DNA from: Candidatus Omnitrophota bacterium
GTDB lineage: Bacteria; Omnitrophota; Gorgyraeia; Tantalellales; Tantalellaceae
Length of the DNA stretch: 64,000 nucleotides
Assembly: GCA_014728045.1 (NCBI GenBank)
Contig: WJMH01000005.1
Span: forward strand, 26,835 to 90,834
Reading direction: 5' to 3'
The translations under genes were made by a program, and so were the position numbers. Of this stretch, positions 1-8,368 are shown in pieces (within the stretch, counting starts at the first letter, position 1; every line of letters begins with the position of its first letter). The notes beneath the pieces are model-generated. The model did no database searches, was not told where the DNA came from, and saw only the letters and a list, made by a program, of their open reading frames with translations.

Positions 1-1
1 T

Positions 2-2248
2 TATAAGGGCAGGAGGGGCGCGATAGTCGAGATCCCCGCCGGCAAGGAAGTCATCATAGTCGGGGACCTTCATACGAGATTGTCGAACCTGAGGAAAATA
101 CTTTACTCGAACAACAACCTTCAGAAAATAAAGTCCGGCGAGGCGGTGCTTTTGATACTCGGCGACGCCCTTCACCCGGCAGTGGACTGCATGATGCTTA
201 ACGAGGATGATGACCTTATGGAAAAACTCGCGGAGATGACAAGTTCCTTCGAGATCCTCCAGTTCATCCATCGTCTCAAGAGGGAGTATCCCGATAACGT
301 GCATTACCTTCTGGGTAACCATGACTACCTGAGCTCCAGGATCGGCAAGGCGGTAAGCAAGACCGAATACGTCCCGCAGGGGGTCGTCTTCAGGCAGGAG
401 ATGCTCAAGTGGTACGGGCCCGAATACGTGGAGGTCTACAAACAGTTTCTCGCTTCGAGCCCGCTTATGGTGAGAACCCCAGACGGGCTTGTCGCGCTGC
501 ACGCGGGGCCCGTTAAGAGCGCCCACTCGATCCGCGACATACGAAAGGCCGACCCGGCCGATGCGGATGACGCGATAGTGAACGAAGCCACCTGGTCAAG
601 ATGGGAGAACGATTACGGAGAAGGGGAAGTGCACGGTTTTCTCAAGATGGTGGGGGGCAAGATACTTGTGGTCGGGCACACCTCGGACCTTATAGCCAGG
701 AACAGTTTTTTCCACGAGCTCATGCCCGATACGCATTACGTGACGATGGGCGGTCTTGACGTTGTGGGATATCTTTCCTTCAGGGACGGTAAGATAACGC
801 CGTTCAACCTTACCAGCAAGCTGGCAGAGGAAGAGACGGAACTTACCGGGGATGTCATAAAACTCATCGAGGAAGGTAAAACCGACGCGGTCGAGCATGT
901 TTCCGAACCCTTGAAAGAGCGCGTAGCTAAACTGGAAAGCCGTTTCGGTGAACTCCAAATACGCGACGTGCTGGGCTCGGGCACTTTCGGCAAGGTGCTC
1001 GAGGTGGAGGATGAGGACGGCAACCGTTTCGCTCTGAAGCTGGCCGGGGGCATAGTCGGCGAGGAAAGGAACGAGCTTTACCGGGCGAGGATGGCCCTTA
1101 AGATCAACGACGTTCCCTTCGGAATAGCCATGCAGGAGCGCTCGAACATGGATGAGGTCGACTGGGTGCCACGCATCATTGACGTGGGTATCGAAGGAAG
1201 GGAACCCTATGTCGCCACCGAGATAATCCGTGATTACAGAAAGATAGATCTGTCTCTTCTTGTCGAGCTTGAAAGGAAACAGATCCACTCGCTCATGCAA
1301 CAGATAGCCAGGATAGTCACCTCTCTTGAAAGCATGGGCGCTATCATGTACGATCCCAAGCTGGAGAATTTCGGTTACAAGGAGGGCCGCGTGATACTGC
1401 TTGATACGGGTGCATGTAACGTCAACAGGAACCTTCTTGAGGGTGAGCACCTGGCCAGAATAGAGCAAATGGGTATAAGGACGACCGAGGAGAACTGGAC
1501 CGGGGATGACGTTCTCGAGGACATCATCGCCAACATGGTTGAGAAGCTGGATGCCCTGCTGGGCAACGAGATCACTAAAGAGGAGATAGAGAGCGTTACT
1601 CGAAAAGAGCGCTCAAGGGCGAGGATAGCCACGCTTTACGCCAAGAGCGGGGAACTTATAAAGAACATTAGAGAGCGCGATAAACCCGTTGTTGTCTTCA
1701 TGCAGCACCTGGTTGCCGAAGGCGCCACGGCGCAGTTCACTCTTATACGCAGGCTTGAGAGGGACCTTAAGAAAAAATACGACACCGAGAACCTGAGGGT
1801 GATGCTCTACGACGGAACACGCCAGGGGCTTGACAGCGCGATGGGCCGCGCCGAGACCATACTCAAGATACCGGGGGCAAAGGCGGTAGCTTACGTATCA
1901 CCCCAGATGCATCCGGGCGAGGTCTCAGGTAACGTGTTATACGTCAAGGAGGAATGCCCGTGGGGAGGTGACATGCTCTCGATGGTGGGACCGCATGTCA
2001 TGCTCGCGATGGGGCTGGTGAATTTCCAGGAAGGCACCGCGTCCGTGGAACTTGTAAGGGATATCGAGCACCTGCTCAAGCTCATGATAGGGGACAGGGA
2101 GACCCTCAAATCCATGAACAGCGAAGGTGTCGAGGTTTTCCTGAAGAACCTGATTAGAGGTATCAGTATCCTCAAGATGAAGAAGATCGACCTTAAGAAG
2201 ATGCGCGATGTAGTGGAGGCCCAGGAGAAGCTGTTGCATTCATTATGA
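2..2248 (+). CDS. PPP-like metallophosphatase fused to a protein-kinase-like domain (5' truncated)
   Basis: The frame is open from base 2, so the start lies left of the window; 748 residues are visible. The N-terminal part has calcineurin-type metallophosphatase motifs: GDLHTR (about 21-26), GDALH (54-58), GNHD (105-108), then LHAGP and VVGHT. The second part looks like a Ser/Thr kinase: glycine loop LGSGTFGKV (about 323-332), ALK lysine near 346, DPKLEN (451-456) in the place of the catalytic loop, and DTG (near 468) in the place of DFG. The last 220 residues form a domain I do not recognise. Both activities are inferred from motifs; the joint substrate is unknown. It is transcribed separately from lysS, since a strong terminator follows. 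An annotation beginning at the internal TTG at 80 would cut off the first phosphatase motif. Confidence 0.8.
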   Translation, partial: YKGRRGAIVEIPAGKEVIIVGDLHTRLSNLRKILYSNNNLQKIKSGEAVLLILGDALHPAVDCMMLNEDDDLMEKLAEMTSSFEILQFIHRLKREYPDNVHYLLGNHDYLSSRIGKAVSKTEYVPQGVVFRQEMLKWYGPEYVEVYKQFLASSPLMVRTPDGLVALHAGPVKSAHSIRDIRKADPADADDAIVNEATWSRWENDYGEGEVHGFLKMVGGKILVVGHTSDLIARNSFFHELMPDTHYVTMGGLDVVGYLSFRDGKITPFNLTSKLAEEETELTGDVIKLIEEGKTDAVEHVSEPLKERVAKLESRFGELQIRDVLGSGTFGKVLEVEDEDGNRFALKLAGGIVGEERNELYRARMALKINDVPFGIAMQERSNMDEVDWVPRIIDVGIEGREPYVATEIIRDYRKIDLSLLVELERKQIHSLMQQIARIVTSLESMGAIMYDPKLENFGYKEGRVILLDTGACNVNRNLLEGEHLARIEQMGIRTTEENWTGDDVLEDIIANMVEKLDALLGNEITKEEIESVTRKERSRARIATLYAKSGELIKNIRERDKPVVVFMQHLVAEGATAQFTLIRRLERDLKKKYDTENLRVMLYDGTRQGLDSAMGRAETILKIPGAKAVAYVSPQMHPGEVSGNVLYVKEECPWGGDMLSMVGPHVMLAMGLVNFQEGTASVELVRDIEHLLKLMIGDRETLKSMNSEGVEVFLKNLIRGISILKMKKIDLKKMRDVVEAQEKLLHSL

Positions 2249-2273
2249 TCCCAGGGCGGGAAAGCCCTCAAAA

Positions 2274-2312
2274 AAGACCGTGTACGCCGGAAAAGGCGCA
2301 CGGTCTTTTTTT
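2274..2312 (+). terminator. Rho-independent terminator after the phosphatase-kinase gene
   Basis: AAGACCGTGTACGCC pairs with GGCGCACGGTCTT, with two bulged bases, around a GAAAA-type loop. A run of seven T follows. This separates the first gene from the lysS operon. Confidence 0.93.
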
Positions 2313-2330
2313 ATGACAACATATATAAAG

Positions 2331-2390
2331 TTGTACAAACCTCTCTAAACATTTCTAAACTTATCTAAACCTAAACAAAACTGCATAAAC
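2331..2390 (+). repeat. Helically phased TCTAAAC direct repeats upstream of the lysS promoter
   Basis: Ten-base units ending in AAAC end at 2340, 2350, 2360, 2370 and 2390, one helical turn apart; an extra off-phase CTAAAC ends at 2376. The three middle units share TCTAAAC. The array lies about 60 to 118 bases upstream of the predicted lysS transcription start. Phased A-rich repeats can bend DNA or bind a regulator in rows; which applies here is not known. Confidence 0.7.
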
Positions 2391-2391
2391 A

Positions 2392-2431
2392 TATATATGC
2401 GGAGTTAATGGCATTGACATCCGCATATATA
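2392..2431. promoter_or_regulatory. 12-bp perfect inverted repeat overlapping the lysS promoter (candidate operator)
   Basis: TATATATGCGGA (2392-2403) is repeated inverted as TCCGCATATATA (2420-2431), with 16 bases between. The right arm fills the spacer between the -35 and -10 boxes, and the loop holds the -35 box, so a dimeric protein bound here would compete with RNA polymerase. No regulator gene for it is recognised in the window. Confidence 0.65.
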
Positions 2432-2442
2432 ATAGATATAAT
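2414..2442 (+). promoter_or_regulatory. Consensus sigma-70-type promoter for the lysS operon
   Basis: TTGACA (2414-2419), a 17-base spacer and TATAAT (2437-2442) match the housekeeping consensus exactly. Transcription should start near 2449, giving a leader of about 80 bases before lysS. With the next clear terminator at 30327, this promoter may serve the genes from lysS to alr. Confidence 0.88.
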
Positions 2443-2461
2443 CTTTTGGATATAATTATTA

Positions 2462-2511
2462 TTTTATACTGCGTTCTGACCGGTATAAAAGGTGTTTTTT
2501 TATATTTTTTT
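2462..2511 (+). other. AT-rich leader hairpin followed by T-runs in the lysS 5' UTR
   Basis: TTTTATAC (2462-2469) pairs with GTATAAAA (2483-2490) around a 13-base loop. T-runs follow at 2494-2500 and 2505-2511. The layout resembles a weak terminator or attenuator, but the stem is entirely A-T rich apart from one pair, so a regulatory role is uncertain. I see no T-box or lysine riboswitch elements. Confidence 0.35.
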
Positions 2512-2528
2512 CAGAAGGGCAGCAGGAT

Positions 2529-3959
2529 ATGGAAGAGAAGAACGAACTTATCGAACAGAGATACAAAAACCTGGAGAAGCTCAAAGAGGCGGGTATAGAC
2601 CCCTTCGCGGAAAGTTTTTCCGACGCGGAGAGCATTTCCTCTATAAAAGGGGATTTTTCCGAGGGCAGGCCTTCCAGAGTAGCCGGCAGGATCATGGCAA
2701 AGCGCGAGCACGGTAAAAGTGTTTTCGCCGATCTCAAGGACTTCACCGGGAGGATACAGATCTATATCAAGAAGGATATCGTAGGGGAGGAAGCTTTCGG
2801 TATCTTCAAGAGCCTGGACATAGGAGACATAATCGGCGCAAGCGGCGAGCTTTTCAAGACAAGGACGGGCGAGGAGACCATACAGGTCACCGAGTTCAAG
2901 GTCCTTTCCAAGTCGCTCCTTCCTCTGCCGGAAAAATGGCACGGGCTCAAGGATACCGAGACCAGGTTCCGCCAGAGGTACGTCGACCTTATCGTTAACG
3001 AACAGGCGCGCGATAAGTTCAGGGTCAGGTTCGAGCTCATCAAGAACATACGCGGGCAGCTTGCTTCAAAGGGATTCTTCGAGGTGGAGACGCCGATGAT
3101 GCACCCCATTGTCGGGGGGGCCGCCGGAAAGCCATTCAAGACGCATCATGAGGCGCTTGACATGGACCTTTACCTCAGGATCGCCCCTGAACTTTACCTC
3201 AAGAAGCTCCTGGTGGGAGGATTCGAGAAGGTCTTCGAGATAAATCGCTCCTTCCGCAACGAAGGCATCTCCACAAGGCATAATCCCGAGTTCACCATGA
3301 TGGAGGTCTACGAGGCTTACTCGGACTGCCGGGGGATGATGGAGCTTACCGAGGAGCTGGTGAGGAACGCCGCAAAAAGCATCCTCGGGGACGAGAAGTT
3401 TACCTACCAGGGAAGGGAAGTTGACCTTACACGGTGGAAGACCGTCTCTTTCGCCCGCCTCATGGAGGAGAATTTCGGAATAAAGGTCTCGGACCCGCTT
3501 GAAGCCTGGGTGGAGAAACTCAGGAAAAAAGACATAGAGATAGAAGGCGATAAGGTATCCAAGACGCAGATAATCAATATCGTGGGCGAGCTGGTGGAAC
3601 CGGAGGCGGAGACCCACCCGGTATTCGTGGTGGACATGTTCAAGGAGCTCAGCCCGCTCGCCAAGGAGAAGAAGGATTCGCCCGGCCTGGTCGACAGGTT
3701 CGAGCTTTACATTGGAGGCATGGAGATAGCCAACGCCTATTCGGAGCTTAACGACCCGGTGGACCAGCGCGAGAGGTTCCGCATGCAGGCGGAGGCGGAC
3801 CCGGAGGCTATGGTGGACGAGGATTTCGTCCGCGCTCTGGAGTACGGCATGCCCCCGGCGGGGGGCCTGGGCATAGGGATGGACCGCCTGGCGATGATAT
3901 TCACCGATTCGGCGACCATAAGGGAGGTCATACTCTTCCCGCACATGAGGCCTGAGTAA
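2529..3959 (+). CDS. lysS: Lysyl-tRNA synthetase, class II
   Basis: Charges tRNA-Lys with lysine in the cytosol. The 476-residue protein has an N-terminal OB-fold anticodon-binding domain (about 48-130), then the class II core: motif 1 near 183-191, motif 2 with Arg240 and the RHNPEFTMME stretch (250-259), and motif 3 GGLGIGMDRL (445-454). It is some 20-30 residues shorter than the Bacillus and E. coli enzymes. ATG at 2529 follows AGAAGGG at a suitable distance. It is the first gene of the long operon; lolC begins 4 bases after its stop. Confidence 0.96.
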   Translation: MEEKNELIEQRYKNLEKLKEAGIDPFAESFSDAESISSIKGDFSEGRPSRVAGRIMAKREHGKSVFADLKDFTGRIQIYIKKDIVGEEAFGIFKSLDIGDIIGASGELFKTRTGEETIQVTEFKVLSKSLLPLPEKWHGLKDTETRFRQRYVDLIVNEQARDKFRVRFELIKNIRGQLASKGFFEVETPMMHPIVGGAAGKPFKTHHEALDMDLYLRIAPELYLKKLLVGGFEKVFEINRSFRNEGISTRHNPEFTMMEVYEAYSDCRGMMELTEELVRNAAKSILGDEKFTYQGREVDLTRWKTVSFARLMEENFGIKVSDPLEAWVEKLRKKDIEIEGDKVSKTQIINIVGELVEPEAETHPVFVVDMFKELSPLAKEKKDSPGLVDRFELYIGGMEIANAYSELNDPVDQRERFRMQAEADPEAMVDEDFVRALEYGMPPAGGLGIGMDRLAMIFTDSATIREVILFPHMRPE

Positions 3960-3963
3960 AAAT

Positions 3964-5175
3964 ATGTGGACACTGTTCCTTAGCGTTAAATATTTTCTTT
4001 CCAGGAGGAAAGAGCGGATGATATCCCTGATCGGGTGGATATCTGTCGTGGGGGTCGCCCTCGGCGTGGCCTCGCTTATCATAGTGATGTCGGTGATGAA
4101 CGGTTTTGACCGGGAGGTCCAGAAGAAGATCATCGGCACCTATTCGCACATTGTCATAATGAAAGAAGGAGGCATATACCCCTCAGGGGACCTTACCGCG
4201 AGGATCATGGCCGTCCCGGGTGTTGTAAGCGTCTCGCCCTTCATGACCGGGCAGGCCGTCCTGCGAAGGGACGATACGGTTACCGGGATACTCTTAAAGG
4301 CGATAGACCCCGAGAAAGAGCAGAACGTGACCGACGTCATCAAGTATACCGACGCAAGCGCCGGGGACCTTGAAGGGCAGACGATAGTCCTGGGAAGCGA
4401 ACTGATGAAGTCCGAGCGGATCGAGCTCGGCGACCGGGTGGAGATCATGGTACCCTATTCGGCGACGGACATGGAGAAGAGAAAGCTTACGGTCATAGGA
4501 AGCTTCACTTCCGGCAGGTACGATTACGATTCTAACCTCGCCGTCGTCTCGCTTTCGACGGCCCGGAGCCTCTTCAGGACCGAAGGGCAGGCCAGCGGCC
4601 TTGCCCTCAGGCTGGAGGAGGCGATGGAGGTCGCCCCGGCGAGGGACGCTCTGCAGAGGATGCTTGGTCACCCCTACACGGTCAAGACCTGGATGGACCT
4701 TGACCGGAACCTGGTGACGGCTCTCGCTCTGGAGAAGAAGATGATGTTCATAATTCTCGCCCTCATAGTCACGGTGGCGTGTTTCAATATTTCAAGCTCT
4801 TTAATAATGATGGTGATGGAGAAGACCCGGGACATAGGCATCCTCAAGGCGATCGGCGCAAGTTCCGCCGGGATAAGCACGGTCTTCTTCACTGAAGGCG
4901 CGATGATCGGGCTGGGGGGAGTTCTTTTGGGCACTTCCTGCGGGGTTTTCCTCTCAAGCAGGATAAACCAGGTGGCCGCACTTCTCGAGCGCTTTACAGG
5001 GGTCAATCTTTTCCCGAGCGACGTTTATTATTTCACGACCATTCCTGTCGAGATAAGCACTTCGGACGTTGTCATGATAACGGTCCTCGCCATGGCGCTT
5101 ACCCTGGCGGCCGGGGTGTACCCGGCATGGAAGGCTTCGCGTCTCGATCCGGTCGAAGCGATAAGGTATGAATAG
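3964..5175 (+). CDS. lolC: Lipoprotein-releasing ABC transporter permease, LolC/LolE family
   Basis: Inner-membrane permease that, with LolD, extracts lipoproteins from the inner membrane for delivery to the outer membrane. The 403-residue protein has the family layout: one N-terminal membrane segment (about 22-43, rich in Val, Leu and Ile), a periplasmic MacB/LolC-type domain, then three C-terminal membrane segments of an FtsX domain, ending in the typical P-x-x-A-IRYE tail. Only one permease gene is present, so LolC and LolE may be the same subunit here, as in some bacteria outside Enterobacteria. lolD follows after 3 bases. Confidence 0.9.
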   Translation: MWTLFLSVKYFLSRRKERMISLIGWISVVGVALGVASLIIVMSVMNGFDREVQKKIIGTYSHIVIMKEGGIYPSGDLTARIMAVPGVVSVSPFMTGQAVLRRDDTVTGILLKAIDPEKEQNVTDVIKYTDASAGDLEGQTIVLGSELMKSERIELGDRVEIMVPYSATDMEKRKLTVIGSFTSGRYDYDSNLAVVSLSTARSLFRTEGQASGLALRLEEAMEVAPARDALQRMLGHPYTVKTWMDLDRNLVTALALEKKMMFIILALIVTVACFNISSSLIMMVMEKTRDIGILKAIGASSAGISTVFFTEGAMIGLGGVLLGTSCGVFLSSRINQVAALLERFTGVNLFPSDVYYFTTIPVEISTSDVVMITVLAMALTLAAGVYPAWKASRLDPVEAIRYE

Positions 5176-5178
5176 ATC

Positions 5179-5880
5179 ATGTTGGAAGCAAGAGCCTTAA
5201 GCAAAATATACCTGCAGGGAGCAGGCGAGCTCCACGCGGTCGAAGAAGTGGACCTCATGGTCTCCCCGGCAGAGAAGGTGTACGTGCGCGGCCCTTCCGG
5301 GGCGGGAAAGTCCACGCTCCTGCACATGCTCGGCGGACTCGATAAGCCTTCGCGTGGAAGCGTCACCTTCAAAGGGAGCGATATCTACCGTCTCTCCGGC
5401 AGGAACAGAAGCAGGGTGAGGAACGCCAGTTTCGGGTTCGTTTTCCAGTTCTATCATCTCCTGCCGGAACTTTCGGCGCTCGAGAACGTCATGCTGCCGG
5501 CTCTGATAAAGGGTTCCTCCTCAAGGAAGGATATAAGGACGCGGGCGATGGACCTGCTGGATAAGGTGGGCATATCCCACCGGGCATCGCACAGGCCCTC
5601 GCGCTTATCCGGAGGCGAGGCCCAGCGCGCGGCGATAGCCCGGGCGCTTGTGAACGAGCCGGAAGTCCTTTTCTGCGACGAGCCGACGGGCAACCTCGAC
5701 TCGTCCATGAGCGAGGAGATCTACAGGCTTCTTTTCAGCATAAGTTCCCAGAGCGGGATGAGCGTTGTGGTGGTCTCGCACCAGGAGCTAGACAGCGGGC
5801 TGTTCACCAGCGAGTATTACATGAAGGACGGAAGAATAAAGGCCCTCAAGGTCTCGGAATATCAAAGTACCGCAAGTTAA
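5179..5880 (+). CDS. lolD: Lipoprotein-releasing ABC transporter ATPase
   Basis: Cytosolic ATPase that powers the LolC/E permease encoded just upstream. The 233-residue protein has Walker A GPSGAGKST (38-46), a Q-loop near 90, the ABC signature LSGGE (143-147) and Walker B VLFCDEP (163-169). Length and sequence style fit the LolD/MacB/FtsE group, and pairing with a LolC-type permease favours LolD. Start ATG lies 3 bases after the permease stop, so the two are probably translationally coupled. Confidence 0.92.
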   Translation: MLEARALSKIYLQGAGELHAVEEVDLMVSPAEKVYVRGPSGAGKSTLLHMLGGLDKPSRGSVTFKGSDIYRLSGRNRSRVRNASFGFVFQFYHLLPELSALENVMLPALIKGSSSRKDIRTRAMDLLDKVGISHRASHRPSRLSGGEAQRAAIARALVNEPEVLFCDEPTGNLDSSMSEEIYRLLFSISSQSGMSVVVVSHQELDSGLFTSEYYMKDGRIKALKVSEYQSTAS

Positions 5881-5893
5881 GAAAGGAAAGGGA

Positions 5894-6766
5894 ATGTCGC
5901 TAAAAATATTTTTCAATGGCCAGTTCGTCGAAAAGGACCAGGCCAAGGTCTCTGTTTTCGATCACGGCCTGCTTTACGGTGACGGTGTTTTCGAAGGGAT
6001 AAGGTCATATAGCCGGAAGGTCTTCAAGCTGGAGGAGCATATAAACCGCCTGTATGAAAGCGCGGACGCGATAAGGCTCAAGATACCCATTGAGAAAAAA
6101 GAGCTTTCGGCGAAGATAATAGAGACGCTTAAGGTCAACGCCCTGGACGACGCGTATATCAGGGTGGTCGTGACAAGGGGGGTGGGTGACCTTGGTCTTG
6201 ACCCGCGTAAGTGCGCGCGCCCCACGGTGTTCATCATTACAGACAAGATAGCGCTTTACCCCCAGGAGCTCTACCGGTCGGGGCTTTCCATCGCGATAGC
6301 CAAGACAAAGCGCAATCATCCCATGACGGTTGATCCCAGGATCAAGTCTCTCAATTACCTTAACAATATCCTGGGCAGGATAGACGCGATAGACGCCGGT
6401 ACCGAGGAAGCCCTTATGCTGGATATCGACGGATATATAACCGAGTGCACCGGGGACAACATATTCCTTGTTAAAGAAGGCAAGCTTTTTACCCCGCCGG
6501 CGGAGCTGGGAGCGCTTGAAGGGGTCACCCAGGACCTGGTGATAGAACTTGCCGCCAACAGGGGCATCGGGACCGAGTACAAGAAGATGTATCCGGAAGA
6601 GCTCGAGAAGGCGGATGAGTGCTTCCTTACCGGGACGGCCGCCGAGATCATCCCGGTCATCAAGGTGGGGGAGAAGGTCATCGGTACCGGGAAGCCCGGC
6701 GAGATATATAAGCAGCTTCTCGGGGACTTCCGCAAGATAACCGAGACCGAAGGAGTGGGGTACTGA
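5894..6766 (+). CDS. ilvE: Branched-chain amino acid aminotransferase, class IV
   Basis: PLP enzyme that makes or degrades leucine, isoleucine and valine by transamination with 2-oxoglutarate/glutamate. The 290-residue protein has the PLP lysine in RIKSLNY (Lys151), the family Glu in TECTGDN (Glu184) and the N-terminal DHGLLYGDGVFEG stretch (23-35). Class IV also holds D-amino-acid transaminase and ADC lyase; length and the ilvBNC-leuA genes elsewhere in the window favour IlvE. A GGAAAGGGA ribosome site precedes ATG. It sits apart from the other ilv genes, between lolD and mcsA. Confidence 0.87.
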   Translation: MSLKIFFNGQFVEKDQAKVSVFDHGLLYGDGVFEGIRSYSRKVFKLEEHINRLYESADAIRLKIPIEKKELSAKIIETLKVNALDDAYIRVVVTRGVGDLGLDPRKCARPTVFIITDKIALYPQELYRSGLSIAIAKTKRNHPMTVDPRIKSLNYLNNILGRIDAIDAGTEEALMLDIDGYITECTGDNIFLVKEGKLFTPPAELGALEGVTQDLVIELAANRGIGTEYKKMYPEELEKADECFLTGTAAEIIPVIKVGEKVIGTGKPGEIYKQLLGDFRKITETEGVGY

Positions 6767-6768
6767 AG

Positions 6769-7284
6769 ATGAAATGCGATATCTGCGGCAGGAGAGAGGC
6801 AACGGTGCACCTTACCGAGGTCATTAACGACAAGGTGACCAAACTTCACATATGCGAGAGGTGCGCCCGGGAAAAGAGCGAGCAGATGCAGTCGCATTTC
6901 GGGCTGCATGACCTTTTGGCTGGGCTTGTGGACATAGGCCCCGACCTGGCGGGGGAGGCGCCGCCCTTTACCGCGGCCGAGGCCAAGTGCCCGCAGTGCG
7001 GGATGGGCTATTACGATTTCCAGCAGACCGGAAGGCTGGGTTGCGGCGCGTGTTACGAGGCTTTCGAGAAGAACCTGAGCGAACTGCTGAAGAAGATACA
7101 CGGCTCCGACCGGCACGTGGGGAAGATCCCTTTCAAGGCCGAGAGGCCCCAGAAAGAGCAGAAGGACCTGATAAGGCTGCGCAAGGAGCTGGCCGAGCTT
7201 GTCCGGCGGGAGGAGTTCGAGAAAGCGGCTCTATTACGCGACAGGATAAAGGAACTTGAGGAAAGAGAACAAGATGAAACTTAA
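6769..7284 (+). CDS. mcsA: McsA-like zinc/UVR-motif activator of protein arginine kinase
   Basis: In Bacillus, McsA binds and activates the arginine kinase McsB. This 171-residue protein has two zinc-binding units (Cys3, Cys6, Cys29, Cys32 and Cys74, Cys77, Cys92, Cys95) followed by a UvrB/UvrC motif at about 133-168, which is the full McsA layout. It is followed directly by mcsB, with its end overlapping the mcsB start by 11 bases, and then by clpC. CtsR, the repressor that heads this operon in Bacillus, is not present; ilvE lies in that position. Confidence 0.92.
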   Translation: MKCDICGRREATVHLTEVINDKVTKLHICERCAREKSEQMQSHFGLHDLLAGLVDIGPDLAGEAPPFTAAEAKCPQCGMGYYDFQQTGRLGCGACYEAFEKNLSELLKKIHGSDRHVGKIPFKAERPQKEQKDLIRLRKELAELVRREEFEKAALLRDRIKELEEREQDET

Positions 7285-8341
7285 TGAACTGGCCGGAAAA
7301 AAGAACGAATGGCTCCTGGCGAAGGGGCCGGAGGCGGCTATCGCCGTCTCCACGCGCATGAGAGTGGCGCGAAACCTGAAGGGGCACGTGTATTTCAGCC
7401 GCGCCAGCGAAAAGCAGCGCGAGAAGACGCTTAAGAGCCTTATAACGGGTCTTGCCAAGAGCAAGTACCTGAAGAAGGCCCTGGTGGTGAGGATGCGCGA
7501 TGTTCCGGAGCTTGAGAGGATGATGCTGGTGGAACGCTACCTGATGAGCCGGGAACACGCCCAGCAGGTGGCCCAGAAAGCACTGGCCGTGGAGGAGAAC
7601 GAGGCGGTCAGCGTCATGCTCAACGAGGAGGACCATATAAGGCTCCAGGTCATACAGCCCGGTTTCAACGTGATGGAGACCTGGCGTATAGTTGACGAGG
7701 TGGACACGGACCTGTCCGGCCATCTCCAGTACGATTTTTCCAGGAAGTTCGGATACCTCACCTCGTGCCCGACGAACACCGGTACGGGCCTCAGGGCTTC
7801 TGTCATGCTGCACCTTGCCGGGCTCGTCATGACGGGCCAGATAGACGCGGTGCTCGAGGGCATATCGAAGCTCGGTCTTACCATGAGGGGTTTTTACGGG
7901 GAGGGCACCGAGGCTTCCGGAGACCTTTTCCAGATATCCAACCAGGTGGCGCTGGGCCATTCGGAGATGGACATACTCGATAACCTGGAGAGGATAATCG
8001 CAAGGATAATCAAGCGCGAGAAACAGACCCGCGAGGAGTTCACCCGGAAGAAGAAAATAGAGGTTCAGGACAGGATCGACCGTTCCTACGGCACCCTTAA
8101 GAGCGCGCGGGTCATTACAAGTAACGAGACGGTAAAACTTCTTTCGGCGATACGCCTGGGGATAGACCTGGGGATGGTGAGTGACCTCTCGGTCGCGGAC
8201 GTGAACGAGATAATGCTCATCACCCAGCCGGCTCACCTTCAGAAGGTGACAGGAAGGGATCTTGCTCCTTCGCAAAGGGATATAGCGAGGGCCGATCTCA
8301 TAAGGGAGAGGCTGGACAAGAAAAAGACCAGCAAAGCGTAA
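7274..8341 (+). CDS. mcsB: Protein arginine kinase McsB
   Basis: Phosphorylates arginines on proteins, marking them for ClpC-ClpP degradation. The 355-residue protein belongs to the phosphagen-kinase fold: STRMRVARN (26-34), NEEDH (117-121), the active-site region SCPTNTGTG (164-172, Cys165), GEGTEASGD (209-217) and RDIARA (335-340), which fits the RDxxRA phosphoarginine-binding motif of McsB. ATG at 7274 is preferred because GAGGAAAG lies 8-15 bases upstream; an in-frame TTG at 7256 lacks such a site. It overlaps mcsA and precedes clpC, as in Bacillus. Confidence 0.95.
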   Translation: MKLNELAGKKNEWLLAKGPEAAIAVSTRMRVARNLKGHVYFSRASEKQREKTLKSLITGLAKSKYLKKALVVRMRDVPELERMMLVERYLMSREHAQQVAQKALAVEENEAVSVMLNEEDHIRLQVIQPGFNVMETWRIVDEVDTDLSGHLQYDFSRKFGYLTSCPTNTGTGLRASVMLHLAGLVMTGQIDAVLEGISKLGLTMRGFYGEGTEASGDLFQISNQVALGHSEMDILDNLERIIARIIKREKQTREEFTRKKKIEVQDRIDRSYGTLKSARVITSNETVKLLSAIRLGIDLGMVSDLSVADVNEIMLITQPAHLQKVTGRDLAPSQRDIARADLIRERLDKKKTSKA

Positions 8342-8368
8342 AAATAAATCTTTAAGGAGGATATTCAA

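Noticed and set aside
2341..2376. Telomere-like CCTAAAC repeats.
   Set aside because: Only one CCTAAAC copy exists, and the spacing is 10 bp, not 7.
2331..2460. Replication origin, because of the AT-rich repeats.
   Set aside because: No DnaA boxes of the TTATCCACA type were seen, and no dnaA, dnaN or similar gene is adjacent. The consensus promoter explains the position better.
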